Positions 7,777-16,242 of a DNA stretch of 25,112 nucleotides are shown in pieces; the stretch's first letter is position 1; each line of letters begins with the position of its first letter. The notes below the pieces were generated by a model, which did no database searches, was not told the origin of the DNA, and worked only from the letters and a program-made list of their open reading frames with translations. The position numbers were made by a program, and so were the translations under genes. Origin of the DNA: Candidatus Buchananbacteria bacterium CG10_big_fil_rev_8_21_14_0_10_33_19 (GTDB lineage: Bacteria > Patescibacteria > ABY1 > 2-01-FULL-39-33); the NCBI GenBank assembly GCA_002773855.1, contig PEZY01000004.1, positions 75,706-100,817 on the forward strand, given 5' to 3'.

Positions 7777-8574
7777 TTATTTAATATTAATTATTTTATC
7801 TAATCTTTTAATCTTAACTGTTTTTTTAGTCTTAGGATCTATTTCCAAATAAATTGCATTAAACTGACACTGCCCAGTATCTGGCACATCATGTTTTTTG
7901 GAACTCTTACCTTTTTCTAAAAATAAGTTAAATATCTGTCCTTTATTGGCACCAATCACTGAATCATAATAACCGATCATACCAGCATCGGTTACAAAGC
8001 CGGTACCCTTTTCTAAAACACGATTATCGGCTGTTGGTACATGAGTATGGGTGCCAACAACTGTTGCCACTTTACCATCGAAGTACTGAGCCAAGGCATT
8101 TTTCTCACTTGTTGCCTCAGCATGAAAATCAACCACTATAATATGATCTTTATATTTTTTAACGATCTTTTCTAAGGCTTTAAATGGTGATTCATTAACA
8201 TCTGGAATGAAAACCTTACCTATTAAGTTTACCACAATTAGCTTATTTGAGCCAATTTCTATCTCTTGGTAACCAACACCAGATTTTTTACTACCATAAT
8301 TAATTGGCCTAATAACCAAAGCTGGTTTTTTGTTTAAAATCTCGTCACTGCCAGCTTTGCCCCAAGCATGATTACCAGATGTAAAAAAATCCACTCCAGC
8401 TTCCCAAGCTTCATTTAAAGTTTTTTGGGTAAAGCCAATACCATGGGCGATATTTTCAGCGTTAGCAATAACCAAATCTGGTTTATATTTAGTTTTTAAT
8501 TTTGGCAAATATTGATCTAAGCCGCGACGACCTATTTTTCCTACAATATCTGCCAAAAAAATAATTTTTATCAT
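7777..8574 (-). CDS. ymdB: YmdB-family metallophosphoesterase (TIGR00282)
   Basis: This 265-aa protein matches the YmdB/DR1281 calcineurin-like phosphoesterases, cyclic-nucleotide phosphodiesterases in characterised members. Metal ligands are visible: D9 in IIFLADIVG, E40-N41 in ANAENIAHG, N68-H69 in TSGNHAWG, the His of VVDFHAEAT, and GTHTHVPTAD. TDAGMIGYYDSVIG follows as in the family. It lies 16 nt downstream of rny. The rny-ymdB order is the same as in Bacillus subtilis (ymdA-ymdB), which supports a linked role in RNA turnover and signalling. Confidence 0.92.
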   Translation of the reverse strand: MIKIIFLADIVGKIGRRGLDQYLPKLKTKYKPDLVIANAENIAHGIGFTQKTLNEAWEAGVDFFTSGNHAWGKAGSDEILNKKPALVIRPINYGSKKSGVGYQEIEIGSNKLIVVNLIGKVFIPDVNESPFKALEKIVKKYKDHIIVVDFHAEATSEKNALAQYFDGKVATVVGTHTHVPTADNRVLEKGTGFVTDAGMIGYYDSVIGANKGQIFNLFLEKGKSSKKHDVPDTGQCQFNAIYLEIDPKTKKTVKIKRLDKIINIK

Positions 8575-8590
8575 ATTGATGATAAATTAA

Positions 8591-10117
8591 TTATCGAGCG
8601 TATTCTACTATACGTTTTTCTCTAATAACATTTACCTTAATCTCACCAGGATATCTAAGTTCATCTTGAATTTTTTCGGCTATTTCTTTAGCTAATTTTA
8701 CCGAGCCTAAATCATCAATTTTATCTGGTGAAACAAAAACCCTAACTTCACGACCAGCTTGAATAGCGTAAACTTTATCAACTCCATCAAAGCTCTTAGC
8801 AATATTTTCTAATTCATCTAATCTCTGTAAGTAATTTTCATATGAGTCTTTTCTAGCACCTGGTCTAGCACCGGAAATAGCATCGGCAATTTTAACAATG
8901 ACTGCCTCTAAGCTTGATGGCTTGTCATGATGATGTTCCAAAACAGGCACAATTATTTCATCACTGATGCCAAATTTCTTACAAATATCACGACCAATTT
9001 CTGGATGAGTACCTTGAACCTCATGATCAACTGCCTTACCAATATCATGGAGCAAACCACCTTTTTTAGCCACAGAGACATCTGCTCCTAATTCTTTAGC
9101 CAGTAAAGCTGAAAGATTAGCTACTTCAATAGAGTGGACTAAAATATTGTGACCATAACTTGTTCGATATTTTAAGCGACCAATAATTTGGACTAGTTTA
9201 GGATCAAAACCAGTAATACCTAATTCATAAACCGCATTTTCACCAGCCTTTTTAATATCTAAGGCAATTTCCTGTTTAGCTTCTAAGATAGCTTCTTCAA
9301 TTCTAGCTGGATGAATACGACCATCAAAAATTAATTTTTCAATGGTTTTTTTGGCTACTTGTCTTCTAATTGGACTAAATGATGATAAAGTAATAGCTTG
9401 AGGCGTATCATCAATGATAATTTCTACGCCAGTTAACTGCTCAATAGTTCTAATATTTCTACCTTCTCGACCAATAATTCGGCCTTTCATTTCATCATTA
9501 GGCAAATCAACTACTGATGAAGTGCTTTCTTGAGCATGAGAAGAAGCACATCTCTCAATCACTGCTGATAAAATATGCTTCGCTTTTTTTTCTAATTCAT
9601 CAGATGATTCATGTTCTAATTTACTAATTCTTTGAACCAAATTACTAGCAATTGATTTTTCTACATTACCCATTAATACTGTTTCCGCTTGTTCTTTGGT
9701 TAGATTGGCAATTCTTTCTAACTTAGCAAATTGTTCTTCCTTAACTTTAATAATCTCTTCTTTAAGAATGTTTATTTTGTCAGATTTATCAGATAATTCT
9801 TGCTTTTTATTTTCTAAATCCATCAACTTTTGATCAAAAAGTGATTCTCGATTTTCTAATCTTTTTTTAGCCGTTTCTAAATCTTGTTTTTCTTGTCGAG
9901 CTTCTTTTTTTGACTCTTCCAAGATTTGAATAGATTTTTCTTGTCCCTTAAGTAATATTTCTTTTTGCTTCGATTTAGCGTCGTTAAGCATTTTTTCTAT
10001 TTTTTCCTCCACAGTACCTTTGCGATTTTTAGCCCATTGCTTGCGAGCTAAATATCCAAAAACAAAGCCCAATATTAAGCCCAGAGGCAACCCTACATAA
10101 AGCAGTAAATTAATCAT
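8591..10117 (-). CDS. rny: Ribonuclease Y
   Basis: This 508-aa membrane-anchored endoribonuclease initiates mRNA decay. An N-terminal transmembrane helix (residues 2-24, LLLYVGLPLGLILGFVFGYLA) is followed by a long charged coiled coil (about 30-140). The KH domain is at about 200-265 (KGRIIGREGRNIRTIEQLTG) and the HD domain has H357-D358 in LLHDIGKAVDHE. The C-terminal region ends in PGEIKVNVIREKRIVEYAR as in the family. Length equals the usual 510-520 residues. A Shine-Dalgarno AGAGGA precedes the ATG and is part of a small hairpin (10124-10145). It is first gene of the rny-ymdB operon. Confidence 0.96.
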   Translation of the reverse strand: MINLLLYVGLPLGLILGFVFGYLARKQWAKNRKGTVEEKIEKMLNDAKSKQKEILLKGQEKSIQILEESKKEARQEKQDLETAKKRLENRESLFDQKLMDLENKKQELSDKSDKINILKEEIIKVKEEQFAKLERIANLTKEQAETVLMGNVEKSIASNLVQRISKLEHESSDELEKKAKHILSAVIERCASSHAQESTSSVVDLPNDEMKGRIIGREGRNIRTIEQLTGVEIIIDDTPQAITLSSFSPIRRQVAKKTIEKLIFDGRIHPARIEEAILEAKQEIALDIKKAGENAVYELGITGFDPKLVQIIGRLKYRTSYGHNILVHSIEVANLSALLAKELGADVSVAKKGGLLHDIGKAVDHEVQGTHPEIGRDICKKFGISDEIIVPVLEHHHDKPSSLEAVIVKIADAISGARPGARKDSYENYLQRLDELENIAKSFDGVDKVYAIQAGREVRVFVSPDKIDDLGSVKLAKEIAEKIQDELRYPGEIKVNVIREKRIVEYAR

Positions 10118-10123
10118 TTTATT

Positions 10124-10145
10124 TTTCCTCTTTATTAAAGAGAAA
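10124..10145 (-). promoter_or_regulatory. Leader hairpin covering the rny Shine-Dalgarno
   Basis: On the minus strand TTTCTCTTT pairs with AAAGAGGAAA across a short AAT loop, with one bulge. The pairing includes the AGAGGA ribosome-binding site, so it could lower rny translation. Confidence 0.4.
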
Positions 10146-10371
10146 TTAACACGCTAAAACCACCCTAGTATTTTAGACTGAGGGTTTCAAAACCTGGATA
10201 TCGATTTGATATTTGTATATCAAGAGTGAAAGTTTTTTAAAGATATAGATCATATTTCACTAAATTTCAACAAATTTCTAACTATAAGCGAGCAAATTCC
10301 TACTTTTTATTATTTATTTAATGTGATTAAATATTACCATATCAGTAACTTTACGTCAATTTACCCAAATA
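10146..10371. other. Long AT-rich intergenic region between rny and the CYTH gene
   Basis: No gene is supported here. It holds the divergent upstream regions. Short inverted repeats are visible (GGTTTTGAAACC near 10182-10193, and AGTGAAA/TTTCACT spanning roughly 10225-10262). I could not identify a well-spaced promoter for rny. Confidence 0.5.
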
Positions 10372-10400
10372 TTGACAAAATGACCACAAAAATTTATAAT
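10372..10400 (+). promoter_or_regulatory. Consensus sigma70 promoter of the CYTH gene
   Basis: TTGACA (10372-10377) and TATAAT (10395-10400) are separated by exactly 17 bp, a perfect consensus. The predicted leader is about 37 nt and contains an AGGAG Shine-Dalgarno at 10433-10437. Confidence 0.85.
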
Positions 10401-10443
10401 AAACATTCAATTAGTACTTTTAAACAACAAATAGGAGAGATCA

Positions 10444-10929
10444 GTGGAAATAGAAAGAAAATGGCTACTACCGAGAAATTTTACTGTTACACAAACTATT
10501 TTTAAAACTATTATAACCAAGCAATTCTATCTTGGAGATATTAGAATTAGACGAACTAAAATTAATGATATTGAAGACTGTATTCATTATATAGCTGTAA
10601 AAAGCGACGGTACTATATCCAGAGAAGAATGGGAAATGGAAATTCCGGAATGGGTATTTAATCAATTACTTCTGTCCAAACCCAACAGCCCCGAAATCTT
10701 TAAAACTATTTACAAATTTAAGATTAACGATTTAATATTAGAGCTTCATATCTTCGCCGGTAAGCTAGCTGGCTTAATCATCTTGGAGTGTGAATTTACT
10801 GACGAAGCCACAGCTGTCGTTTTTAATCTACCATCAGAAATAGATCAACAAGTAATTAAAGAAGTGACTCATGATAAAAATTATCAAAACATAAATCTAG
10901 CCACACTAAACGGCCTAGATAAAAAGTAG
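10444..10929 (+). CDS. CYTH domain protein (triphosphate tunnel metalloenzyme)
   Basis: This 161-aa protein belongs to the CYTH/TTM superfamily, which hydrolyses inorganic or organic triphosphates or, in class IV cyclases, makes cAMP. The signature EIERKWLL is at residues 2-9. IRIRRT, REEWEMEIPEW, GLIILECEF and EVTHDKNYQNINLA follow in family order. The usual acidic residue of the EIDxF strand is His here (LELHIF). The start is GTG, chosen because it puts EIERK at the N-terminus and lies 6 nt after AGGAG. Its own strong promoter and terminator make it a single-gene unit. Substrate cannot be told from sequence. Confidence 0.88.
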   Translation: MEIERKWLLPRNFTVTQTIFKTIITKQFYLGDIRIRRTKINDIEDCIHYIAVKSDGTISREEWEMEIPEWVFNQLLLSKPNSPEIFKTIYKFKINDLILELHIFAGKLAGLIILECEFTDEATAVVFNLPSEIDQQVIKEVTHDKNYQNINLATLNGLDKK

Positions 10930-10969
10930 AATCAACTAATATTCGTGATATTACAGACTAAACAACAAA

Positions 10970-10996
10970 CCCCGCAAACTAGCGGGGCTTTTTTAT
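10970..10996 (+). terminator. Intrinsic terminator of the CYTH gene
   Basis: A CCCCGC/GCGGGG stem with loop AAACTA is followed by CTTTTTTATTT on the + strand. It lies 13 nt beyond the clpP stop and may also act weakly for that convergent gene. Confidence 0.9.
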
Positions 10997-11009
10997 TTGA
11001 AAAAATAAT

Positions 11010-11585
11010 TTATTTTATAATCTTATCAATAATGCCGTAATTAATGGCTTCTTGCGGCGACATATAATTATCACGATCAGTATCTTTTTCTATTTGTGAT
11101 AAAGTTTTAGAAGTATGTTTTACTAAAATTTTATCCAATTTTTCTTTCACTCTTAAGATATGTTCAGCATGAATTTTAATATCAGCGGCCTGACCTTCCA
11201 TGCCACCCATTACTTGATGAATCATCACCTCAGAATTTGGCAATGACAATCTTTTGCCTTTGGCACCACCAGCTAAAATCACTGCCCCCATGCTAGCTGC
11301 CATACCTATACAAATTGTCGAAACATCTGGTTTTACATATTGCATAGTATCATAAATTGCTAGCCCGGCTGACACTGATCCGCCTGGAGAATTTATATAT
11401 AATTTAATATCTTGATCTTTGTTTTCACTATCTAAAAAAAGCAACTGAGCAATGATAGTATTGGCCACGGCATCATTAACTGGTGATCCCAAAAATATAA
11501 TTCGATCTTTTAACAACCTAGAATATATATCATAAGCTCTTTCACCATAATTAGTTTTTTCTAAAACTGTTGGTATTAAATGCAT
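11010..11585 (-). CDS. clpP: ATP-dependent Clp protease proteolytic subunit
   Basis: This 191-aa serine peptidase forms the barrel of Clp proteases. The catalytic triad is intact: Ser98 in GMAASMGAVIL, His123 in MIHQVMGG and Asp172 in DRDNYMSP. The N-terminus MHLIPTVLEK and the signature YINSPGGSVSAGLAIYDTMQ are typical. There is no propeptide or extension. It follows the nrnA-like gene by 37 nt with no terminator between, so it may be co-transcribed. A weak TTGAAA-17-TATGTT pair exists in the gap. No clear Shine-Dalgarno is visible. Clp ATPase partners are not in the window. Confidence 0.96.
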   Translation of the reverse strand: MHLIPTVLEKTNYGERAYDIYSRLLKDRIIFLGSPVNDAVANTIIAQLLFLDSENKDQDIKLYINSPGGSVSAGLAIYDTMQYVKPDVSTICIGMAASMGAVILAGGAKGKRLSLPNSEVMIHQVMGGMEGQAADIKIHAEHILRVKEKLDKILVKHTSKTLSQIEKDTDRDNYMSPQEAINYGIIDKIIK

Positions 11586-11622
11586 AAATTTATTGTTTAT
11601 TATCTAATTAAAACATACCCTA

Positions 11623-12570
11623 TTAATCATCTTTTTTCAAGAAAGATAAAAGATCACTGGTTTCACTTAAAGTATTATCAATACTAAAGCCAGCGGCTTT
11701 TTTATGACCACCACCACCATTTCTTTGAGCAATTAAAGATAAATCCACATCATCTCTATTAGTTCTCATGCTTACCCTAGTATAATCTGGTCCAATTCTA
11801 AATAAGGCTACCAATTTAACATCACAAATTACATTTAAAAAATTAGTTAGACCATCTAGTTCTTCTTCAGCTATATTATATTCTCGATACTCATCTTCTT
11901 TTATATAAGCGTAAACAATTTCACCACTAGCATCACTTTTCATTCTAGATAAAACCTTTCCCCATAAATGCAATCCGCCAATAGATTTATTTTTATTAAT
12001 AATATCGTCTATCTTATAAATTTTAGCCCCTTTAGAAATTAACTCTGCTGCGGCTTTTATAGAAATAATATTAGTTGCCGAATTAGAAAAATTACCAGTA
12101 TCATCCAATATACCACACAACAAACAATTAGCAATATTTTTATCAATATTAAATTCAACTTGATTTAAAAATGTATAAATTATTTCACAGGTCGAACTAG
12201 CTTGGCTGTTAATAAAATTGATATTACCAAAATTAGTGTTACTAATATGATGATCTATATTAATAACATAATTATTTTTAAAAAATTTATCATCAATACC
12301 AGCGTGATCCAAGCCCGCTAAATCCAAAGCAATTACTAAATCAAATTGATTATTTAAAATATTTTCACTACTACACACTATTTCAATGCCTGGCAAAAAA
12401 TCAAAATAAATTGGCACTGGCCCAATATTAAATACCTTGGGATTTTTACCTAAACTTTGTAAATAAAAAAACATAGCCAGAGATGAGCCAATAGCATCGC
12501 TATCTGGTCGTCTATGACTAACAATTAAAATATTATTAGCTTGATTTATTTTTGTAGTAATTTCATTCAT
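11623..12570 (-). CDS. nrnA: DHH/DHHA1 phosphoesterase, NrnA-like nanoRNase/pAp phosphatase
   Basis: This 315-aa DHH-family protein likely degrades 2-5 nt RNAs or pAp. Metal-binding motifs are HRRPDSDAIGSS (H19, D23, D25), DLAGLDHAGID, the DHH triad at 106-108, and GILDDTGNFSNS. The DHHA1 domain ends with the GGGGHKKAAGF substrate loop. I chose ATG 12570. An upstream TTG at 12609 would add 13 residues, but it overlaps a putative promoter (12595-12621). The order infB-rbfA-nrnA is common in bacteria. It is 92 nt after rbfA. Confidence 0.9.
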   Translation of the reverse strand: MNEITTKINQANNILIVSHRRPDSDAIGSSLAMFFYLQSLGKNPKVFNIGPVPIYFDFLPGIEIVCSSENILNNQFDLVIALDLAGLDHAGIDDKFFKNNYVINIDHHISNTNFGNINFINSQASSTCEIIYTFLNQVEFNIDKNIANCLLCGILDDTGNFSNSATNIISIKAAAELISKGAKIYKIDDIINKNKSIGGLHLWGKVLSRMKSDASGEIVYAYIKEDEYREYNIAEEELDGLTNFLNVICDVKLVALFRIGPDYTRVSMRTNRDDVDLSLIAQRNGGGGHKKAAGFSIDNTLSETSDLLSFLKKDD

Positions 12571-12594
12571 ATTGATAAATACCTGATTGTTTAC

Positions 12595-12621
12595 TTTATA
12601 ATATATCAAGGATCATGTCAA
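12595..12621 (-). promoter_or_regulatory. Putative promoter of the nrnA-like gene
   Basis: On the minus strand TTGACA and TATAAA are separated by 15 bp, shorter than ideal. The position gives a leader of about 20 nt before ATG 12570 and argues against the longer TTG start. Confidence 0.45.
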
Positions 12622-12662
12622 TCAAAAAACCCAGCCATAGCTAGATTTTATATAATCAATAT

Positions 12663-12995
12663 TTACTGTAAATTATCTAGTAAAGCTTCCAATTCAGCGG
12701 CCTTTTGACCACTGTCATCTATTTGAAATCTGAGCTTAGGCACACTTCTTAGAGTTACTTTTTCATTTAAGATTTTTTGAAACTCATAAGCATTATTAAT
12801 TAACAAACTCATTACCTCTCTTTTATTATCATCTGGTAAAATACTGAGAGATACTTTAGCGTGCTTTAAATCAGGAGAAGTTTTAACGTTAGTGATTGTC
12901 ACGATTGATCCTTTGGGCAATTCTACTTCCGAAACTATAATCTGACCCAACTGTTGAGCAATTAATTCATCTACTTTTTCCATTCGACCAGCCAT
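12663..12995 (-). CDS. rbfA: 30S ribosome-binding factor RbfA
   Basis: This 110-aa KH-fold protein helps mature the 5' end of 16S rRNA and the 30S subunit. The N-terminus RMEKVDELIAQQLGQIIV, the central VTITNVKTSPDLKHAKVSLSIL and the C-terminal LRSVPKLRFQIDDSGQKAAELEALL match RbfA in order. It is at the short end of the family. It follows infB by 10 nt, the standard infB-rbfA pair. A second in-frame ATG four codons on is possible. Confidence 0.93.
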   Translation of the reverse strand: MAGRMEKVDELIAQQLGQIIVSEVELPKGSIVTITNVKTSPDLKHAKVSLSILPDDNKREVMSLLINNAYEFQKILNEKVTLRSVPKLRFQIDDSGQKAAELEALLDNLQ

Positions 12996-13005
12996 AATTT
13001 TATAG

Positions 13006-14982
13006 TTATTTTTGTTCTTCGTAAAATTCTAAAACATCACCCTCTTCAATAATTGGGCTGCCATCAAAACTTAATCCACATTCTTGACCAGACGACACTT
13101 TATCAGCAGATTGTTTACCAGACTCTAAACGTTTAACACTACCAGAAGACAAGGCTTTGCCATCACGAGTGACAATTACCATTTCACACAAGGCAACTAT
13201 ACCGTCAATTACTCGGCCACCGATAATCATATTCTTAGTTTCTTTTCTAAAAACCTTTAAAACTTCTAGCTTACCAATCAATTTTCTAACAATATCAATT
13301 TCTTTTAGACTTTCAATTTCTTTTTGAATATCTTCAATCAAATGATAAATAACTTCATAATATTTTATTTCTATTTTTTTATCACGAGCCAAATCAGCTA
13401 CCATCATAGCTGGCTTAATATGAAAACCAATAATCTTTGATCCGGTAGCCTCAGCTTTTAATACATCGGTTTCAGTGATAATTCCTAAACCTTTACCAAC
13501 AATTTTAACCTTTATTTTATCAGTTTCTAATTTAGCCAAACTTTCAATAATCGCTTCTACTGATCCTAAAACATCAGCCTTAATAATTAAATTAATAAAT
13601 TTAACTCCAGCGTCACTATCAATTAATTTAGCGTGAGTAGAAAAATCTTTTTCTTGTCTCTGTTTTTGTTGTTTAGCATCTTTTGATAATGATTTAGCAT
13701 CAAGTGGCACTTCTAAAATACTACCAACTTCTGGTGATAATTTTAAACCTAAAATTCTAACTGGTGTACCTGGTAAAGCCTCAATCACATTATCACCTTT
13801 ATAATTTTTAAGCATCCTAACTTTTCCAACCAGCGTACCACTCATACCCAAAGAATCACCAATCTTTAATGTTCCAGATTGAACTAAAATAGTCGCTACC
13901 GGCCCTTCGCCCTTACTAACATGAGATTCAATAATTGTACCAATAGCTGGTCTTTTGGGATCAGCCACGATTGTATCTTTTTCCATATCAGCCACTAGCA
14001 ACACGGTCTCAAGTAAATCATCAATACCAGTACCGTCCTTAGCTGAAACACTAGCAATAATTACCTTGCCTCCCCATTCTTCTGGTAATAAATTCATAGC
14101 TGATAAGTCTTGTTTTACTTTTTCAATATTAGCTTCGGCTTTATCAATTTTATTAATCGCCACTACATACGGTAAGCCAGCATCAGAAATAATTTTAATT
14201 GCTTCTTTGGTTTGTGGTTGAATACTGTCGTCAGCCGCGACCACTAAAATAGCAATATCCGCTACCCTAGCACCACGTGATCTCATGGCTGTAAAAGCTT
14301 CATGACCAGGTGTATCAATAAAAGTAATTATGCGACCTTCTTTTTGAATTTGATAAGCTCCAATGTGTTGGGTAATACCACCACTTTCACCGGCTACTAC
14401 ATCAGTTTTTCTAATTGCATCTAAAATTTTTGTCTTACCATGATCAACATGGCCCATAACCACAATAACTGGCGGTCGAGGTTTGACTTCACTATCTCTA
14501 TTTTTTAAAATATCTTCTAATTTTTTTTGTTCTTCATCAGAAGAAGAGTCTTGAGTTTTAGTATCACTAGGATTTATCTTAAAGCCAAGTTCTTCACCAA
14601 CAATTGAAGCTGTATCAAAATCAATTCTTTCGTTCATTGAAGCTAGGACACCATTTTTCATTAATTCAGTTAATACTTTATTGATTGGCAAACTTAACAT
14701 ATCGGCAAATTCACGTACTGTAATAACCGCTGGTATTTTTACTTCTATTATTTCTTTTTCCGCTGAATCTTCAACTTCTACGGCCTCACCACGAATCTCA
14801 GCAATTTTGGTCATTTCTCGATCCTTCTTAGATTGACGCTTCCAAGCTTCAATAATTTTAGCAGCAATTCGATCATCAACCTTAATAGCTCGACGACCAA
14901 TATCAAAACCAAGCTCTGGTAGTTTATCGAAGAGTTCTGTAGAGGTAACCTTTAATTGTCTAGATAATTCTGAAATATTCAT
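13006..14982 (-). CDS. infB: Translation initiation factor IF-2
   Basis: This 658-aa GTPase places initiator tRNA on the 30S subunit. Two IF2_N-type helical modules are visible (residues 1-49 and about 83-137) with a short charged linker, so the N-terminal part is compact compared with E. coli IF2. The G domain has G1 GHVDHGKT at 177-184, GGITQHIGAY at 201-210, G3 DTPGH at 223-227 and G4 NKID at 277-280. Domains II to IV follow, with the C-terminal fMet-tRNA-binding region ending in GDVLEFYEEQK. A well-formed promoter lies at 15011-15039. No Shine-Dalgarno is evident. Confidence 0.96.
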   Translation of the reverse strand: MNISELSRQLKVTSTELFDKLPELGFDIGRRAIKVDDRIAAKIIEAWKRQSKKDREMTKIAEIRGEAVEVEDSAEKEIIEVKIPAVITVREFADMLSLPINKVLTELMKNGVLASMNERIDFDTASIVGEELGFKINPSDTKTQDSSSDEEQKKLEDILKNRDSEVKPRPPVIVVMGHVDHGKTKILDAIRKTDVVAGESGGITQHIGAYQIQKEGRIITFIDTPGHEAFTAMRSRGARVADIAILVVAADDSIQPQTKEAIKIISDAGLPYVVAINKIDKAEANIEKVKQDLSAMNLLPEEWGGKVIIASVSAKDGTGIDDLLETVLLVADMEKDTIVADPKRPAIGTIIESHVSKGEGPVATILVQSGTLKIGDSLGMSGTLVGKVRMLKNYKGDNVIEALPGTPVRILGLKLSPEVGSILEVPLDAKSLSKDAKQQKQRQEKDFSTHAKLIDSDAGVKFINLIIKADVLGSVEAIIESLAKLETDKIKVKIVGKGLGIITETDVLKAEATGSKIIGFHIKPAMMVADLARDKKIEIKYYEVIYHLIEDIQKEIESLKEIDIVRKLIGKLEVLKVFRKETKNMIIGGRVIDGIVALCEMVIVTRDGKALSSGSVKRLESGKQSADKVSSGQECGLSFDGSPIIEEGDVLEFYEEQK

Positions 14983-15010
14983 GATAAAAAATTAATTTAT
15001 GGACTTTCTT

Positions 15011-15039
15011 ACTATATCAGAAAATGGCTAAAATTTCAA
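15011..15039 (-). promoter_or_regulatory. Promoter of infB
   Basis: On the minus strand TTGAAA and TATAGT are separated by 17 bp, with a TG one base before the -10 (extended -10). It gives a leader of about 20 nt and is divergent from the tRNA-Cys promoter. Confidence 0.75.
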
Positions 15040-15057
15040 GTATTAGGCCCGCTCCAG

Positions 15058-15085
15058 TTGAAAAAAACAATTATTTATGCTAAAT
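15058..15085 (+). promoter_or_regulatory. Promoter of tRNA-Cys and the 70-aa gene
   Basis: TTGAAA and TAAATT are separated by 16 bp, with an extended TGC before the -10. Transcription would start about 13 nt before the tRNA 5' end. Confidence 0.6.
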
Positions 15086-15104
15086 TTAAAAAGTCCCAAA
15101 CAAA

Positions 15105-15180
<76 letters not shown>

Positions 15181-15220
15181 ACATTTGAACCTTAAACAAA
15201 AAACCAAGAAAGGATACAGT

Positions 15221-15433
15221 ATGAGCAACTGGTCCCACAAAATCCATATTGGTACCAAAAGACTTTCACTTAGAAAAACAATCAAAATTGGTCGAATTTT
15301 TCTAAGCTCAGGCGAACAATTAGCAGAAGTTAAATCAGCCACTTTTTCTGGAGTTAAACAACTACTACGACAAACTGGCTTAGTACCAACTAATCTAGTT
15401 ATTAATAAAAAAGATACTTACTACGCAATTTAA
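15221..15433 (+). CDS. Hypothetical protein, 70 aa
   Basis: I do not recognise this protein. It is 70 aa, basic, without membrane segments. The sequence begins MSNWSHKIHIGTKRLSLRK and its C-terminal half (GVKQLLRQTGLVPTNLVINKKDTYYAI) looks like a helix followed by strands. The ATG at 15221 is chosen because AAGGA lies 7 nt before it; an upstream ATG at 15185 would begin 5 nt after the tRNA and lacks a ribosome-binding site. A strong terminator follows. The ordinary codon use, Shine-Dalgarno and terminator make it likely real. It probably shares the tRNA-Cys transcript. Confidence 0.7.
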   Translation: MSNWSHKIHIGTKRLSLRKTIKIGRIFLSSGEQLAEVKSATFSGVKQLLRQTGLVPTNLVINKKDTYYAI

Positions 15434-15442
15434 TCGGCACTC

Positions 15443-15476
15443 AACACTCTAAACTAGGGTGTTTTTATTTTTTCAT
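15443..15476 (+). terminator. Intrinsic terminator of the 70-aa gene
   Basis: AACACTCT pairs with AGGGTGTT across loop AAACT (one G-T pair), followed by TTTATTTTTTC on the + strand. Confidence 0.8.
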
Positions 15477-15481
15477 CAAGC

Positions 15482-15508
15482 AAAAAACCGGCTTATAGCC
15501 GGTTTTTA
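15482..15508 (-). terminator. Terminator of the 3D-domain gene
   Basis: AAAAACCGGC pairs with GCCGGTTTTT across TTATA. The T tract serves the minus-strand gene; the structure is symmetric enough to act in both directions. Confidence 0.8.
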
Positions 15509-15519
15509 CTGAGATTATA

Positions 15520-16023
15520 TTAAAATATTTCTACTTCAACATACTTTACCCCAAAAGCCTTCGCCTCTTCATAGGTCGGCATCCAAACATCTATTTTGTA
15601 ATAATACCTAGCATTCATACGATCTTCAACGCTAAATACCTTGTCTCCATATAATTCAGGAATTTTTACTTTAGTACCAAACGGTAAAAAATTAGCCGCT
15701 ACAATGCCATCACGCACATGACTACCATTAGCTGTAATAAATGGTGAATCATCAGTCTGACCAGGTGTAGATGAATAAGCAGTCATCGAAACCATCATTT
15801 TCTTATACCCGATTCTTGGAGTAGCTGATGGCAATTTAGTATTTGAATCACTACTAGATGCATCAAACATAACTTCCTGTGGCGAATTAGCTATAGCTAT
15901 CATACTGTTTCTAACACTAGCACTAGATAGAACATAAGCATAAGTCAAATGCGGAAAAATCATTTGAAAAACAAAGATGACCGCAATTGCCAAGATATTA
16001 ATTTTGTTACGTAAATAATTCAT
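15520..16023 (-). CDS. Exported 3D-domain protein (putative peptidoglycan-active)
   Basis: This 167-aa protein has an N-terminal signal peptide or anchor (residues 7-29, hydrophobic, ending HLTYAYV) and a C-terminal 3D double-psi barrel domain (about 75-167). The three conserved aspartates are visible in TDDSPFITANG, VEDRM and YKIDVWMPTYEEA. The domain is related to MltA and Rpf/YocH-type cell-wall proteins, so it probably acts on peptidoglycan outside the membrane; substrate is unknown. It has a strong promoter at 16084-16112. The best Shine-Dalgarno (AGGAGG) lies about 21 nt before the ATG, too far for normal use, and forms part of a terminator-like hairpin. Confidence 0.85.
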   Translation of the reverse strand: MNYLRNKINILAIAVIFVFQMIFPHLTYAYVLSSASVRNSMIAIANSPQEVMFDASSSDSNTKLPSATPRIGYKKMMVSMTAYSSTPGQTDDSPFITANGSHVRDGIVAANFLPFGTKVKIPELYGDKVFSVEDRMNARYYYKIDVWMPTYEEAKAFGVKYVEVEIF

Positions 16024-16036
16024 ATTTTTTGGGGTT

Positions 16037-16065
16037 AAAAAAACCTCCTTTTATTAATGTGGAGG
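16037..16065 (-). promoter_or_regulatory. Leader hairpin with terminator-like tail before the 3D-domain gene
   Basis: In the minus-strand leader CCTCC (16065-16061 side) pairs with GGAGG across a 12-nt AT-rich loop and is followed directly by seven T. The same GGAGG is the only good Shine-Dalgarno in the leader. It could act as attenuator or translation switch. Confidence 0.45.
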
Positions 16066-16083
16066 AATTTACTAACTGGCATT

Positions 16084-16112
16084 AGTATAGCATATAATAT
16101 TTATCTTGTCAA
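16084..16112 (-). promoter_or_regulatory. Promoter of the 3D-domain gene
   Basis: TTGACA and TATACT on the minus strand are separated by 17 bp, with extended TGC before the -10. The predicted leader is about 54 nt. Confidence 0.8.
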
Positions 16113-16207
16113 GTAATATGAGTCGTAAATATTTAACAAACTCTGATTTTTAGGCAAAAATTGGTATTATTATTTTAGCTAAAATTAGACAAAATAGCTC
16201 TTTTTAC

Positions 16208-16236
16208 TTGACATTTTATCAAATATATGATATAAT
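16208..16236 (+). promoter_or_regulatory. Perfect consensus orphan promoter
   Basis: TTGACA (16208-16213) and TATAAT (16231-16236) have a 17-bp spacer and a TG one base before the -10. No + strand gene follows; a terminator begins about 8 nt after the expected start site. Confidence 0.8.
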
Positions 16237-16242
16237 TAAATA

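Noticed and set aside
10323..10505. 60-aa + strand ORF before the CYTH gene
   Set aside because: It spans the consensus promoter and overlaps the CYTH start in another frame.
16107..16213. ACTTGACA at the 3D-domain promoter and at the orphan promoter, matching half of the XRE operator
   Set aside because: The distal half-sites do not match. ACTTGACA alone can arise from a consensus -35 box.
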